Assembly (NCBI RefSeq): GCF_040833985.1
Contig: NZ_CP162139.1
Span: 1 to 64,000 of the forward strand
DNA from: Leptospira sp. WS4.C2
GTDB lineage: Bacteria > Spirochaetota > Leptospiria > Leptospirales > Leptospiraceae
Direction: 5' to 3'
Length of the DNA: 64,000 nucleotides
The position numbers were made by a program, and so were the translations under genes. Of this stretch, positions 1 to 10,864 are shown piece after piece. Each line of letters opens with the position of its first letter. Position 1 is the first letter of the stretch. The notes under the pieces were generated by a model. That model worked only from the letters and a program-made list of their open reading frames with translations. It had not been told where the DNA came from and ran no database searches.

Positions 1-1326
1 TTGGACAAACGTTGGGAAGAAATTTTAGAAGAAATATCGAAACAGATACCTCCCAAGTACTTTTCCAATTTCATTGCACCACTCCGATTCGAGAAATGGG
101 AGAACCAAGTGGTTCACTTGATGGCACCATCCACAGGAATCAAACGCCATGTGGAAACAAAATATGTGAGTTTTATAGAGGACGCCCTCTACCAAGTGGT
201 CGGTGATCGTTTCAAAGTATCCATTCTTGCAGAATCCGAAGCCTCATCACAAATTTTTAAAGAAGTCATCCAATCAAAGTTTGATGAATCTGACTCGGAT
301 CTAAATCCAGAATTTATTTTTAGTAATTATATTACTTCTGATTCCAACAAGATCGCTTTTACTGCTGCCAAAAGTGTAGTGGAACAACCAGGGAAATACA
401 ATCCACTCTATATCTTTGGACCGGTTGGGGTTGGAAAAACTCATTTACTTCACGCGATCGGCAATGAGATCAAAAAGAAAGATCCTTGGAAAACAGTTCG
501 CTACGTGAACAGTACCTCTTTTTTAAATGAGTTTATTTTTACAGTCCGTCAAAACAATCGCGAGTCTCTTGAGTCTTTCAAAATCCGTTACCAATCTTAT
601 AATGTCTTACTCTTTGATGACATTCAGTTTTTGAATGGTGGGGCAGAAAAAACCCAAGAAGAGTTTTTTGCCCTATTTAATTTCCTTTATGATAGAAAAC
701 GCCAAATTGTAATCGCATCAGACAGGCCAAGTTACGAACTTCCGTTACACGAAAGGCTCAAATCTCGATTTGTGCACGGTCTCCAAGCCGATATAAAATC
801 CCATGACTTGGCCTTACGCATTGAACTTTTGCGCGCCAGCTTTTCCGAATTTAACATTCCTGCTAGTGACAAACTTCTACTTTGGCTCGCCGAACGTTTG
901 GAAGGTGACTCCCGCGCGCTCATTGGAATTGTAAATGATTTGGTTTTGTACAAAAAAGCCTATGAATACTTTTTACTCACGGAAGAGAAAATTCAGGAAA
1001 TTGCTGAGGCCCGATTTCTCACGAATAAAAAGAGAATTGGGTTCAGTCCTGATATGGTCATTGATTTGGTCTGTGAAAGAACGAATGTCGCCCGCAAAGA
1101 TTTACTAGGGAAGAGCCGTAAGGCCGATTTTATCCCACCTAGGCATTTGTGTATGCTCCTCCTTCATGACGTCCTTCATGTGCCTAAGGCACAAATAGGC
1201 AGGATTTTTTCGACCACGCACTCCACTGTCATCCATGGAATTGATAAATTCAAAGTACGAATGAAATTGGATTCTCAGTGGGAAGACATTTTCCACTCCA
1301 TCAAACACAAGATAAGCTTCCAATAA
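1..1326 (+). CDS. dnaA: Chromosomal replication initiator DnaA
   Basis: DnaA binds DnaA boxes at oriC, opens the duplex and loads the helicase. The 441-residue protein starts with TTG at the first base of the window. It has an N-terminal domain I (about 1-80), an AAA+ ATPase with Walker A GPVGVGKTH (140-148) and Walker B LLFDDIQF (203-210), and a C-terminal helix-turn-helix domain IV. The domain IV signature is unusual: F-S-T-T-H-S-T-V (403-410) stands where E. coli has F-G-G-R-D-H-T-T-V, so one residue is missing and the Arg-Asp pair is lost. dnaN follows after a 246-base gap that looks like the origin. The family call is secure; the altered signature is read directly from the sequence. Confidence 0.98.
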   Translation: MDKRWEEILEEISKQIPPKYFSNFIAPLRFEKWENQVVHLMAPSTGIKRHVETKYVSFIEDALYQVVGDRFKVSILAESEASSQIFKEVIQSKFDESDSDLNPEFIFSNYITSDSNKIAFTAAKSVVEQPGKYNPLYIFGPVGVGKTHLLHAIGNEIKKKDPWKTVRYVNSTSFLNEFIFTVRQNNRESLESFKIRYQSYNVLLFDDIQFLNGGAEKTQEEFFALFNFLYDRKRQIVIASDRPSYELPLHERLKSRFVHGLQADIKSHDLALRIELLRASFSEFNIPASDKLLLWLAERLEGDSRALIGIVNDLVLYKKAYEYFLLTEEKIQEIAEARFLTNKKRIGFSPDMVIDLVCERTNVARKDLLGKSRKADFIPPRHLCMLLLHDVLHVPKAQIGRIFSTTHSTVIHGIDKFKVRMKLDSQWEDIFHSIKHKISFQ

Positions 1327-1572
1327 CCTGTGATTAACCCAATGACTACCTGTCGATAAACTGTCGATAGGACATAGTCAGTCCTTATTGTCCCTTAAGC
1401 GAGTCGGTAACTGTTCAAAGCGACATAAATATTGACACTTGCAAAAAGGAAAAAAACTGACATAATTCAATAAAAATTGATGTTTCCAGGCTTTATCGAC
1501 ATACTGACAGAACCAACGGAAACGACATAATATATATAAAGATATATAATATAATAAAGAAGAAGAGGAAAA
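1327..1572. other. oriC: Probable replication origin (oriC)
   Basis: This dnaA-dnaN gap contains TGTCGATAA at 1351-1359, TGTCGATAG at 1362-1370 and the inverted TTATCGACA at 1493-1501. Each is one or two bases from the E. coli DnaA box TTATCCACA or its complement. The hexamer GACATA occurs five times in one orientation, at 1371, 1422, 1459, 1498 and 1524. An A/T-only run at about 1527-1540 leads into a very AT-rich stretch to 1560, a candidate unwinding element. The position beside dnaA and the start of chromosome numbering both fit an origin. No replication data are visible, so this is inference from motifs and location. Confidence 0.75.
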
Positions 1573-2691
1573 ATGAAATTCACTGTCAATACTACAGAAT
1601 TCCTAAAAGCAATCAACTCAGTGGATGGTGTCATCTCAGTTCGAGAGATCAAATCGGCTCTTTCCAATTTGAAAATCCAAACAGGTGAAAATGAAGTTTA
1701 TCTTTCGGCGACTGATTTAGAGATCGCGATCAAAACTTCTGTTCCATCCACCATCGGAGAAAAAGGAACAGCATCTTTACCCGCAAAACAACTCTCCAGT
1801 ATTTTTAAAAATTTGAACTTTGATACAAGTTTGCTCGCTACTACTGACCAATCAGAAAATTCTGAAACAACGATCACAGATGCTTCTGGAAAGATGGACA
1901 CTAAGTTTAAAGTGAATGGGATCGATTCGGAAGATATCAAAACCATTCCTAAAGTAGATGATTCAAGTGTGGTTGAGTTTCCTTGCCAAACCATTCGGGA
2001 GATGTTTCGTAAAACATCTTATGCAATGGCAATTGAAGAAACACGTTTTGTATTCAATGGTCTATTTTTAAAACCGGATAACACCGATTTGATTGTTGTG
2101 GGAACGGATGGACGTCGTCTTTCTAAAATTGTTCGTAAGTTTCCAAAACAGTTTCCATTTAAAAATGGAGTGATCATTCCTCACAAAGCAGTTCGTGAAA
2201 TGTTAAAGATGATGGAAGGAAAAGAAACAGCAAAGATTGGTTTTGTGGAAGAACAAATTTATGTTTCTTCTGGAAACGTTGAACTTCTCTTTAAACTGAT
2301 TGATGGAAACTTTCCTGATTATGAACAAGTCATTCCCAAACAAACTTCCGAGTCTGTTCGTGTGGTTAAAGCTGACTTTTTAACTTTCTTAAAACAAGCT
2401 TTGATTTCCGCAGAAGAACCTTCGAAACAAATTCGTTTGGCTTTTACAAAAGGAAGTGTAAATATCAGTTCTTCCAATCCAGGAACTATGATGTTTGATC
2501 ACAACATGCCAATCGATTACAATGGAGAACCAATCACCATTGCTTTTAAGGGTGATTATTTGAGTGATGTGGTAAAAGCTGTGGACGATCCTGAAGTAAT
2601 TTTAGAGTTCACTACGTCCAGTGCACCGGTTCTATTTAAAGATCCTTCTGACAGTGACTTTGTTTCAGTCATCATGCCAATGAAACTTTAA
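1573..2691 (+). CDS. dnaN: DNA polymerase III beta subunit (sliding clamp)
   Basis: The beta clamp encircles DNA and tethers polymerase III. The 372-residue product has the family's normal length and its three-domain layout. Typical sequences include the N-terminal start MKFTVNTTEFLKAI, the TDGRRLSK segment near residue 180 and a C-terminal end VSVIMPMKL matching the family's VMPMRL ending. The ATG follows an AAGAGG ribosome-binding site. Its TAA stop shares one base with the ATG of recF, so the two are translationally coupled. Confidence 0.98.
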   Translation: MKFTVNTTEFLKAINSVDGVISVREIKSALSNLKIQTGENEVYLSATDLEIAIKTSVPSTIGEKGTASLPAKQLSSIFKNLNFDTSLLATTDQSENSETTITDASGKMDTKFKVNGIDSEDIKTIPKVDDSSVVEFPCQTIREMFRKTSYAMAIEETRFVFNGLFLKPDNTDLIVVGTDGRRLSKIVRKFPKQFPFKNGVIIPHKAVREMLKMMEGKETAKIGFVEEQIYVSSGNVELLFKLIDGNFPDYEQVIPKQTSESVRVVKADFLTFLKQALISAEEPSKQIRLAFTKGSVNISSSNPGTMMFDHNMPIDYNGEPITIAFKGDYLSDVVKAVDDPEVILEFTTSSAPVLFKDPSDSDFVSVIMPMKL

Positions 2692-3788
2692 TGTTTCTAA
2701 AGAAAATTTACATAAAGAACTTTCGTAATCACGAAGAAACTGCACTCACTTTCCAATCACGTCTTATCTTTTTTATTGGCAACAATGGAGAAGGTAAGAC
2801 AAACCTTCTTGAATCCATTTCTCTTCTTTCTTATTTAAAAAGTTTTCGTGAGTCTGATCAAAACCAACTACTTCGTTGGGATACATCCGACACTTTCATT
2901 CGAGCTGAATTTGAATCCGAAGGAAATGAATATCTTTTTGAATATGGAATTGAACATTCTTATTCCAAACGAAAGAAACTAAAAGTCAATGGAGAAGAGT
3001 TTAAAAAGATTTCCGACTATGTAGGATACTTTCGTTCGATCGTGATGAGCCCACCAGACATTCTCATTATTGAGGATGGGAATGTGGAAAGAAGGCGATT
3101 CCTAGATGCCTTTATCTCTTCCACAAACAGATACTATCTAAAACAGCTCATTGAATATGATAGACTTATCAAACAACGGAATGCTGCCTTAAAAAAGGAA
3201 AACTCCACAGATCGTGAAATTGGAATTTGGGATGAACCTATCATCGAACATGATGCGGAAATTCGTGAAATTCGGACTAAAACCATTGAGAGTCTTGCGG
3301 GATACTTTCATAAAAACTTACAACAGTTAAGTTCTGGAAAAGATCCCTTCTTTTTGACTTATAAACCAAACCTAACTTCCAAAGAAGAACATAGACAAAG
3401 GTTAATCGATAACTTACGAAAAGACAGAGCTATCGGTTACACGAGTTGCGGAAATCATCGAGACACACTTCCCATAGGTTTTGATGATAAAGACTTAAGT
3501 GGGTTTGGATCCCAAGGCCAAAAACGAAGTGCTGTCATTGCCCTAAAAACCGCTTGTTTCCAAATGATCCGTGATACGACGGGAGAGGCACCAGTTCTTC
3601 TGATTGATGACATCATTCGAGAATTGGATGTCAAACGGAGGGAATACTTCGTTAATTTGATTTCGGAATGTGGGCAGGCATTTTTTACCACCACAGATTT
3701 AGAAGGAATCAATGAATACGTCGGCAACCTAACCCTAGATAAAGAAATTTACCAAGTGGAAAATGGCAAAGTGAAGGTGTTTTCTTAG
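2691..3788 (+). CDS. recF: DNA replication and repair protein RecF
   Basis: RecF is an SMC-like ATPase that helps load RecA at single-strand gaps. The 365-residue protein has Walker A GNNGEGKTN (30-38), the ABC-like signature GSQGQKRSAV near residue 271 and Walker B LLIDDI near residue 304. It overlaps the dnaN stop by one base and lies three bases before the DUF721 gene. This matches the dnaN-recF order common around bacterial origins. Confidence 0.97.
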   Translation: MFLKKIYIKNFRNHEETALTFQSRLIFFIGNNGEGKTNLLESISLLSYLKSFRESDQNQLLRWDTSDTFIRAEFESEGNEYLFEYGIEHSYSKRKKLKVNGEEFKKISDYVGYFRSIVMSPPDILIIEDGNVERRRFLDAFISSTNRYYLKQLIEYDRLIKQRNAALKKENSTDREIGIWDEPIIEHDAEIREIRTKTIESLAGYFHKNLQQLSSGKDPFFLTYKPNLTSKEEHRQRLIDNLRKDRAIGYTSCGNHRDTLPIGFDDKDLSGFGSQGQKRSAVIALKTACFQMIRDTTGEAPVLLIDDIIRELDVKRREYFVNLISECGQAFFTTTDLEGINEYVGNLTLDKEIYQVENGKVKVFS

Positions 3789-3791
3789 AAT

Positions 3792-4115
3792 ATGAAGAAA
3801 GTTGAACTCTCTGAGCTCTTCCAAAGTTTGGAAAAAATGGGTATGGATCGGGAAGCTGTCTTTCGTGACCAGATCCTAAAAAAACTCCGATTGCAATGGA
3901 ATGAGATCGTCGGTGAATATTTCGGTAAACAGAGTTTCCCGAAAATCATAGATGGCAAAAAACTCACAGTTGTTTGTCGTCACTCCATGATATCCCAGGA
4001 ATTGGAGTTCCAAAAGGCCGAAGTTTTGACCAAAGTGAACTCAATTACGAACCCGATTTTACTGGAGAAAATCCACTTCAAAACTGGAAATGAATTCCAA
4101 AATCCTAGGTCTTAA
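3792..4115 (+). CDS. DUF721 (DciA-like) protein
   Basis: A 107-residue protein between recF and gyrB, in the position DUF721 proteins commonly hold. The segment around W37-V41 (LRLQWNEIVGEYF) followed by a K-K-L-T-V-V-C strand resembles the DUF721 core. DciA members are helicase-loading factors in bacteria that lack DnaC, so a role in replication initiation is plausible. It starts four bases after the recF stop. The family call rests on length, location and the W-x-x-I/V-V-G pattern; the loader role is inferred from the family. Confidence 0.75.
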   Translation: MKKVELSELFQSLEKMGMDREAVFRDQILKKLRLQWNEIVGEYFGKQSFPKIIDGKKLTVVCRHSMISQELEFQKAEVLTKVNSITNPILLEKIHFKTGNEFQNPRS

Positions 4116-4141
4116 AGCTACCTAAATCCCCCCGATTTCAC

Positions 4142-6114
<1,973 letters not shown>

Positions 6115-6133
6115 TCGGAATTAGGATAGAAAA

Positions 6134-8659
6134 ATGACCGAACAAAACGGCCAAGAAAACGAATCAAACAAAACCTTAGCACTGAACCTTTCCGGTAGAC
6201 CAGACGTAGCCGGTGCCCTTAGAGCTGGTGTACGGGTCATTCCGGTTGAAATCGAAGACCAAATGAAGGAAGCTTACCTAGATTATGCGATGAGCGTAAT
6301 TGTAGGTCGTGCACTTCCCGATGTCAGAGATGGATTAAAACCAGTTCATAGACGTGTTCTCCATGCGATGAATGAAAGAGCCTGGAGATCCGATCGTCCT
6401 TATGTAAAATCAGCGAAAATTGTCGGGGAAGTGATCGGTAACTATCACCCGCATGGTGACTCTGCTGTTTACGAAACGATGGTTCGTATGGCCCAAACGT
6501 TCTCGATGAGAGAAACTCTTATCGATGGTCAAGGTAACTTTGGTTCCGTTGACGGGGACAATGCAGCGGCCTATCGATATACGGAAGCAAGGCTCACAAA
6601 ACTTGCTGAAGAACTCCTAAAAGATATCGAAAAAAATACGGTAAGTTTTTCGCCAAACTTTGATGATACGAGACAACAACCGGATGTATTACCCGCCAAT
6701 TTTCCAAATATTTTGGTGAATGGATCTACGGGAATTGCTGTCGGTATGGCAACGAACATTCCACCGCATAACTTAAAAGAAGCGGTAAGTGCCGTCATTG
6801 CTCTCATTCAAAATCCTGATATCACACTTCCGGAACTCATGAAAATCATTCCGGGCCCGGATTTTCCCACGGGAGGAACCATCATCGGTGGGGAAGGCCT
6901 TTACCAAGCTTACGCCACAGGTAAGGGTTCGATTCGGATTCGTTCCAAAGTGGACATCATAGAAAATAACAAAGGTCGTGAGATCATTGTTATTAATGAA
7001 ATTCCTTACCAAGTAAACAAAAAGAACTTACTCGAAAAAATCGGGGACTTGGTGAATGAAAAGATCATTGAAGGGATTTCGGAAATTTTAGATCTTTCCG
7101 ATCGAAAAGGAATTCGAGTTGAGATTCACATCAAAAAAGATGCGAATGCACAAGTCATCTTAAATCAGTTATTCAAACTAACACAACTGCAGGTGAGTTA
7201 TGGAATCACTATGCTTGCGATTTTGGACAACCGTCCCAAAATCTTTTCTCTCAAAGAAATTCTAAAATCCTATGCTAATCATAGAAATGAAGTTGTTATC
7301 AGGCGAACGGAATTTGATTTAGATAAGGCCCAGAAAAGAGCCCATATCTTAGAAGGTTTACGGATTGCACTCGATAATATCGATGAAGTGATTCGTATCA
7401 TCCGAGCTTCGAAGGATGCGAGAGAAGCACAAGGGTCTTTGATGTCAACGTTTGCTCTCTCTGAGTTGCAAGCAGATGCTATTTTAGAAATGCGTTTGCA
7501 ACGACTCACATCTTTGGAAGTGCAAAAGATTATTGAAGAATTAGAACAAGTGAGACTTCTCATTGCAGACTTAGAAGACATCCTTTCCAAACCAGAACGA
7601 GTTAAATCCATCATCTGTGATGAACTTGGAAAAGTGGCGCAGTCTTTTGGAAATACTCGTTCTACTGAAATCAGTCTTGAATCTTTAGAATCCTCAACCT
7701 TTAACGCAGAAGATTTGATTGCTGATGAAGAAGTTGTTGTCCAACTTTCTGAAGATATGTTTATCAAACGCCTTCCTATGGATACTTTCCGACGCCAAAA
7801 ACGCGGTGGAAAAGGTGTACAAGGTATCTCCACAAAACGAGAAGACTTTGTTAAAAAACTAAGTAGTGCGATGACTCATGACAACTTGATGTTATTCTCG
7901 AACAAAGGCCGAGCTTTCCTTATGAAAGTTTATGAATTGCCGATTGGTTCCAAAGAAGCACGTGGAAAGTCTCTCAAAGCAGTAATCAATTTGAATGATG
8001 ATGAAATCATTACATCTTTATTCACATTCAGAAACTTTGATGAATCCTATCTCCTTATGGTAACAAGAGAAGGTTTTGTGAAAAAGATTCAACTGGATGA
8101 ATTCACAAATACTAAAAAATCGGGAATCATTGCGATCGGGCTTCGTGATGGAGATGAACTCATTGATGTGATTGCCAACCCAAATAACTACGATGTGTTT
8201 ATCGGAAGTAAAAACGGTCTCGCCATTCGAATGAATTTGAATGAACTCAGGTCGCAAGGTAGAACTGCTTCGGGTGTCACTGCAATGAAATTGGAAGACG
8301 ATGATGCGATTGCCGGGATTACGAAAGTAGAACCTGAAACTACATTATTCTGTATTTCTGAAAATGGATTTGGAAAACGTACGGATTTCGAAGAATTCTC
8401 AACCAAAGGTCGTGGTGGCAAAGGAATGACCTACTTTAAGATTGGCGAGAAAAACGGAAGATCTGTTGGTATTGCCACTGTGAAAGAGGACGATGAACTT
8501 CTTGTGATCACTCAATCAGGGATGGCCATTCGAGTGGAAGTAAAAACCATTTCTATGGTAGGACGTTCCGCAATGGGAGTCAAAGTTGTGAATACCAAAG
8601 ACGAAGATTTTGTAAAAGATTTTGCTGTAGTTAGAGATTCGGAATCTGATCCTGAATAG
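6134..8659 (+). CDS. gyrA: DNA gyrase subunit A
   Basis: GyrA is the breakage-reunion subunit. It has 841 residues, with about 27 extra at the N terminus relative to E. coli numbering. The catalytic tyrosine is Tyr149 in RYTEARL. The quinolone-determining region reads HPHGDSAVYETM, giving Ser110 and Glu114 at the positions of E. coli Ser83 and Asp87. The GyrA box QKRGGKG lies near residue 555 and separates gyrase from topoisomerase IV. Six beta-pinwheel repeats fill the C-terminal third. AGGA precedes the ATG. Confidence 0.98.
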   Translation: MTEQNGQENESNKTLALNLSGRPDVAGALRAGVRVIPVEIEDQMKEAYLDYAMSVIVGRALPDVRDGLKPVHRRVLHAMNERAWRSDRPYVKSAKIVGEVIGNYHPHGDSAVYETMVRMAQTFSMRETLIDGQGNFGSVDGDNAAAYRYTEARLTKLAEELLKDIEKNTVSFSPNFDDTRQQPDVLPANFPNILVNGSTGIAVGMATNIPPHNLKEAVSAVIALIQNPDITLPELMKIIPGPDFPTGGTIIGGEGLYQAYATGKGSIRIRSKVDIIENNKGREIIVINEIPYQVNKKNLLEKIGDLVNEKIIEGISEILDLSDRKGIRVEIHIKKDANAQVILNQLFKLTQLQVSYGITMLAILDNRPKIFSLKEILKSYANHRNEVVIRRTEFDLDKAQKRAHILEGLRIALDNIDEVIRIIRASKDAREAQGSLMSTFALSELQADAILEMRLQRLTSLEVQKIIEELEQVRLLIADLEDILSKPERVKSIICDELGKVAQSFGNTRSTEISLESLESSTFNAEDLIADEEVVVQLSEDMFIKRLPMDTFRRQKRGGKGVQGISTKREDFVKKLSSAMTHDNLMLFSNKGRAFLMKVYELPIGSKEARGKSLKAVINLNDDEIITSLFTFRNFDESYLLMVTREGFVKKIQLDEFTNTKKSGIIAIGLRDGDELIDVIANPNNYDVFIGSKNGLAIRMNLNELRSQGRTASGVTAMKLEDDDAIAGITKVEPETTLFCISENGFGKRTDFEEFSTKGRGGKGMTYFKIGEKNGRSVGIATVKEDDELLVITQSGMAIRVEVKTISMVGRSAMGVKVVNTKDEDFVKDFAVVRDSESDPE

Positions 8660-8672
8660 TTAGAGAGATCGT

Positions 8673-9686
8673 ATGGTAACCATCGGGAATGTAACAATCA
8701 AAGGTAACGTTGTTCTTTCTCCGATGGCCGGTATTTCTGATAGTCCGTATAGACAAATTACTAGACGCTTTGGCTCTGCTTTTGCTTATACGGAATTTGT
8801 TTCCACGGAACAGTTGTTAATGGGAAATACAAAATCTCTTGATATGTTTCGTTTTTTAGAAAAAGAACGACCCATCTTTTTTCAAATCTTTGGTTCCGAT
8901 TTAGAAACGGTTGTGAATGCATCAGAAATAGCAGCCTCTAAAAAACCAGACGTGATAGACCTCAATATGGGATGTTCAGTGGCAAAAGTATCTCATCATG
9001 GTTCCGGTGCCGGACTGCTACGAAATGTGCGTATGGCAGGCGCCATGATCGAAGGGATACGGAAAAAAACAGGCCTCCCCGTTACAGCAAAGATTCGTCT
9101 AGGTTGGGATTCTAATTCTTTAAATTATTTAGAAACAGTCAAAGTGTTAGAAGGATCAGGAGTCTCTGCGATTTCAGTTCATGGACGAACAAAGGTTATG
9201 GCTTATTCAGGTTTTGCGGATTGGAATGCCATTGGCGAAATCAAATCCAAAGCCAATGTTCCGGTTTTTGGAAATGGCGATGTCGCAAGTTTTGCCGAAG
9301 CTTTAGAGAAGAAAAAGAAGTATGGAGTGGATCTAGTTCTTATTGGTCGCAAAGCCATTGGAAATCCTTGGATTTTTTCTGACACATCAAAAGAAACCAA
9401 AACTTGGTTTGAGATTAAAAATGTGATTTTAGAACATCTAGATCTAATGTTAAATTTTTATCCCTCCGAGGATGATTATGCTTTGATCCTTTTTCGAAAG
9501 CACTTTATACGGTATATAGAAAACATCGGTTTTCCTGATGAGGCAAAACGAGAGTTATTACAGATTTCAAATGTAAATCAATTTATGGATAGATTGGAGT
9601 CCGCTTCTATGGATTCCAGATTTTTGGAAACAAGCGAAATGAAAAACGAGAGTATAAACTGTGAAACGTTTATGAATCTCGTGTAG
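8673..9686 (+). CDS. dus: tRNA-dihydrouridine synthase
   Basis: An FMN enzyme that reduces uridines in the tRNA D-loop. The N terminus NVVLSPMAGISDSPYR and the barrel segment SAISVHGRT are typical of Dus. The catalytic cysteine is Cys101 in NMGCSVAKV, where most members have GCP; the proline is serine here. It starts 13 bases after gyrA, so it probably belongs to the same transcript. The protein has 337 residues, normal for a single-domain DusB-type enzyme. Which uridine it modifies cannot be read. Confidence 0.93.
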   Translation: MVTIGNVTIKGNVVLSPMAGISDSPYRQITRRFGSAFAYTEFVSTEQLLMGNTKSLDMFRFLEKERPIFFQIFGSDLETVVNASEIAASKKPDVIDLNMGCSVAKVSHHGSGAGLLRNVRMAGAMIEGIRKKTGLPVTAKIRLGWDSNSLNYLETVKVLEGSGVSAISVHGRTKVMAYSGFADWNAIGEIKSKANVPVFGNGDVASFAEALEKKKKYGVDLVLIGRKAIGNPWIFSDTSKETKTWFEIKNVILEHLDLMLNFYPSEDDYALILFRKHFIRYIENIGFPDEAKRELLQISNVNQFMDRLESASMDSRFLETSEMKNESINCETFMNLV

Positions 9687-9697
9687 AGGAAGTTAAA

Positions 9698-10081
9698 ATG
9701 GCAGATTCAAGACAGTCGATATTTTCAGATAGTTATAGTAAATATGGCGGAGTGAAACAGAAACGTAAAGATGCAAGAGTCAAGTTAGATGTGCCTTGCA
9801 CTGTGGAACTTGTAAAAGCAAAAAATACACCTGTCAGTGGACATCTTTCTGATTTAGGAACGGGAGGTTTGGCTTTTCAAACGACTGCCATTTTTTATGA
9901 AGGGGATCAAGTGAAAATTCATTTTTCCCTCCACCAAAATCCGTTAGAAATTATTGGAACTGTTCATCGAACAGCAGGTAAAACCACCTCAGTAATCTTT
10001 CAACCATTAGGTGCTGCAGATCATAAAATTGTTCAAGAATTCATCCACAAACATTACTTTGATCCTAAGGGAAAAAAATAA
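9698..10081 (+). CDS. PilZ domain protein
   Basis: A 127-residue single PilZ domain. PilZ domains bind cyclic di-GMP through an RxxxR motif and a D/NxSxxG motif. Here RKDAR is at 23-27 and DLGTGG at 52-57, with glycine instead of the usual serine. Both halves are present, so nucleotide binding is plausible but not certain. It lies 11 bases after dus behind a GAGGAAG ribosome-binding site and is followed by a strong terminator, ending the gyrase-region operon. Confidence 0.88.
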   Translation: MADSRQSIFSDSYSKYGGVKQKRKDARVKLDVPCTVELVKAKNTPVSGHLSDLGTGGLAFQTTAIFYEGDQVKIHFSLHQNPLEIIGTVHRTAGKTTSVIFQPLGAADHKIVQEFIHKHYFDPKGKK

Positions 10082-10100
10082 ACTAAACTTAGGGTAAAAA

Positions 10101-10127
10101 AAAGCCTCCTAAAGAGGAGGCTTTTTT
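10101..10127. terminator. Rho-independent terminator, bidirectional
   Basis: AGCCTCCT (10103-10110), a four-base loop and AGGAGGCT (10115-10122) form a perfect eight-base stem with A residues before and T residues after. It sits between the converging PilZ and LipL21-like genes and could stop transcription from both sides. Confidence 0.92.
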
Positions 10128-10153
10128 GAAACTTTCAGTTACGACAGTCAGAT

Positions 10154-10735
10154 TTACTGAGCTGCAGTTGCCTTTGCTTCAAGAGCTTTTTGTCCACCCG
10201 CATAACGCAAGTATCCAACACACTGACATTCTTCCCAAGTCTCAGGCTCGCCAACATTTGCGCAAATTCCTGTTTCATTGTTAAGTGAGCAGCAGTCATA
10301 AACCCCAACACCTTTGATGATACCTTTAGATTCAGAAACGATCACAGAACCTGTGGATTGACCATCAGATACACCAGATGCTTGTTCTAAGTATTCACCT
10401 AAGATTTTTTTCAAACCATCACCAGCAACTTGCAAACGAGCTGCTTCACGGCAAGTGGATTGTTTCATTGCAACTGAGTTAGCTTTGATTGCTTTGTCAG
10501 AAGCACGTGCAGAAAATTTCATGTAAAGATAATCGTATTCTTTCTCTTTTCCTTTGCAATACTCAGCAGGGCTTTCACCACGTTTTGCAGCAGCGGCGTC
10601 AGGCGCACAAGCCCAACCTTCAAAAATCCAACCATTTTTACCTACGGTCGTAGCGTCTCTTCTGCCTCCATCATTGGATCCGCAAGATACAACAAATGCG
10701 ATTAGAGAGGCACATACGATAAGCGATTTCTTCAT
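10154..10735 (-). CDS. lipL21: LipL21-like outer-membrane lipoprotein
   Basis: A 193-residue lipoprotein with signal peptide MKKSLIVCASLIAFVVSC; the lipobox cysteine is Cys18. The mature part begins GSNDGGRRDATTVGKNGW and continues with EGWACAPD. I recognise this as leptospiral LipL21, a major lipoprotein reported in L. interrogans to bind peptidoglycan. Several cysteines in the mature chain (ACAPD, EYCKG, TCREA, DCCS, ICAN, CQC) suggest disulfides. Position a few genes from gyrA also fits LipL21 synteny. Strong expression is suggested by an AAGGAG ribosome-binding site and a near-consensus promoter. Confidence 0.85.
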   Translation of the reverse strand: MKKSLIVCASLIAFVVSCGSNDGGRRDATTVGKNGWIFEGWACAPDAAAAKRGESPAEYCKGKEKEYDYLYMKFSARASDKAIKANSVAMKQSTCREAARLQVAGDGLKKILGEYLEQASGVSDGQSTGSVIVSESKGIIKGVGVYDCCSLNNETGICANVGEPETWEECQCVGYLRYAGGQKALEAKATAAQ

Positions 10736-10761
10736 AAAGAATCTACTCCTTTTCCGAAGAA

Positions 10762-10789
10762 TTTGATCCTATAAATAACCCTTGTCAAT
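10762..10789 (-). promoter_or_regulatory. Promoter of the LipL21-like gene
   Basis: On the minus strand TTGACA (10784-10789) matches the -35 consensus exactly. After a 16-base spacer comes TCAAAT (10762-10767), four of six matches to the -10 box. An AAGGAG ribosome-binding site (10747-10752) precedes the ATG at 10735. Confidence 0.55.
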
Positions 10790-10864
10790 CTTTTCTCAAA
10801 GAAAACGAAGGATGGTTGTAGGATAAAGATTTACATTTTCCCACAATAGACCGATTCTAATTTT

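Noticed and set aside
1432..1466. TTGACA followed by CATAAT in the origin region as a dnaN promoter
   Set aside because: The spacer is 23 bases, too long for a sigma-70 promoter.
7279..7833. 184-residue open frame antisense to gyrA
   Set aside because: Low-complexity Ser/Arg composition and no start signal; a shadow of gyrA codon use.
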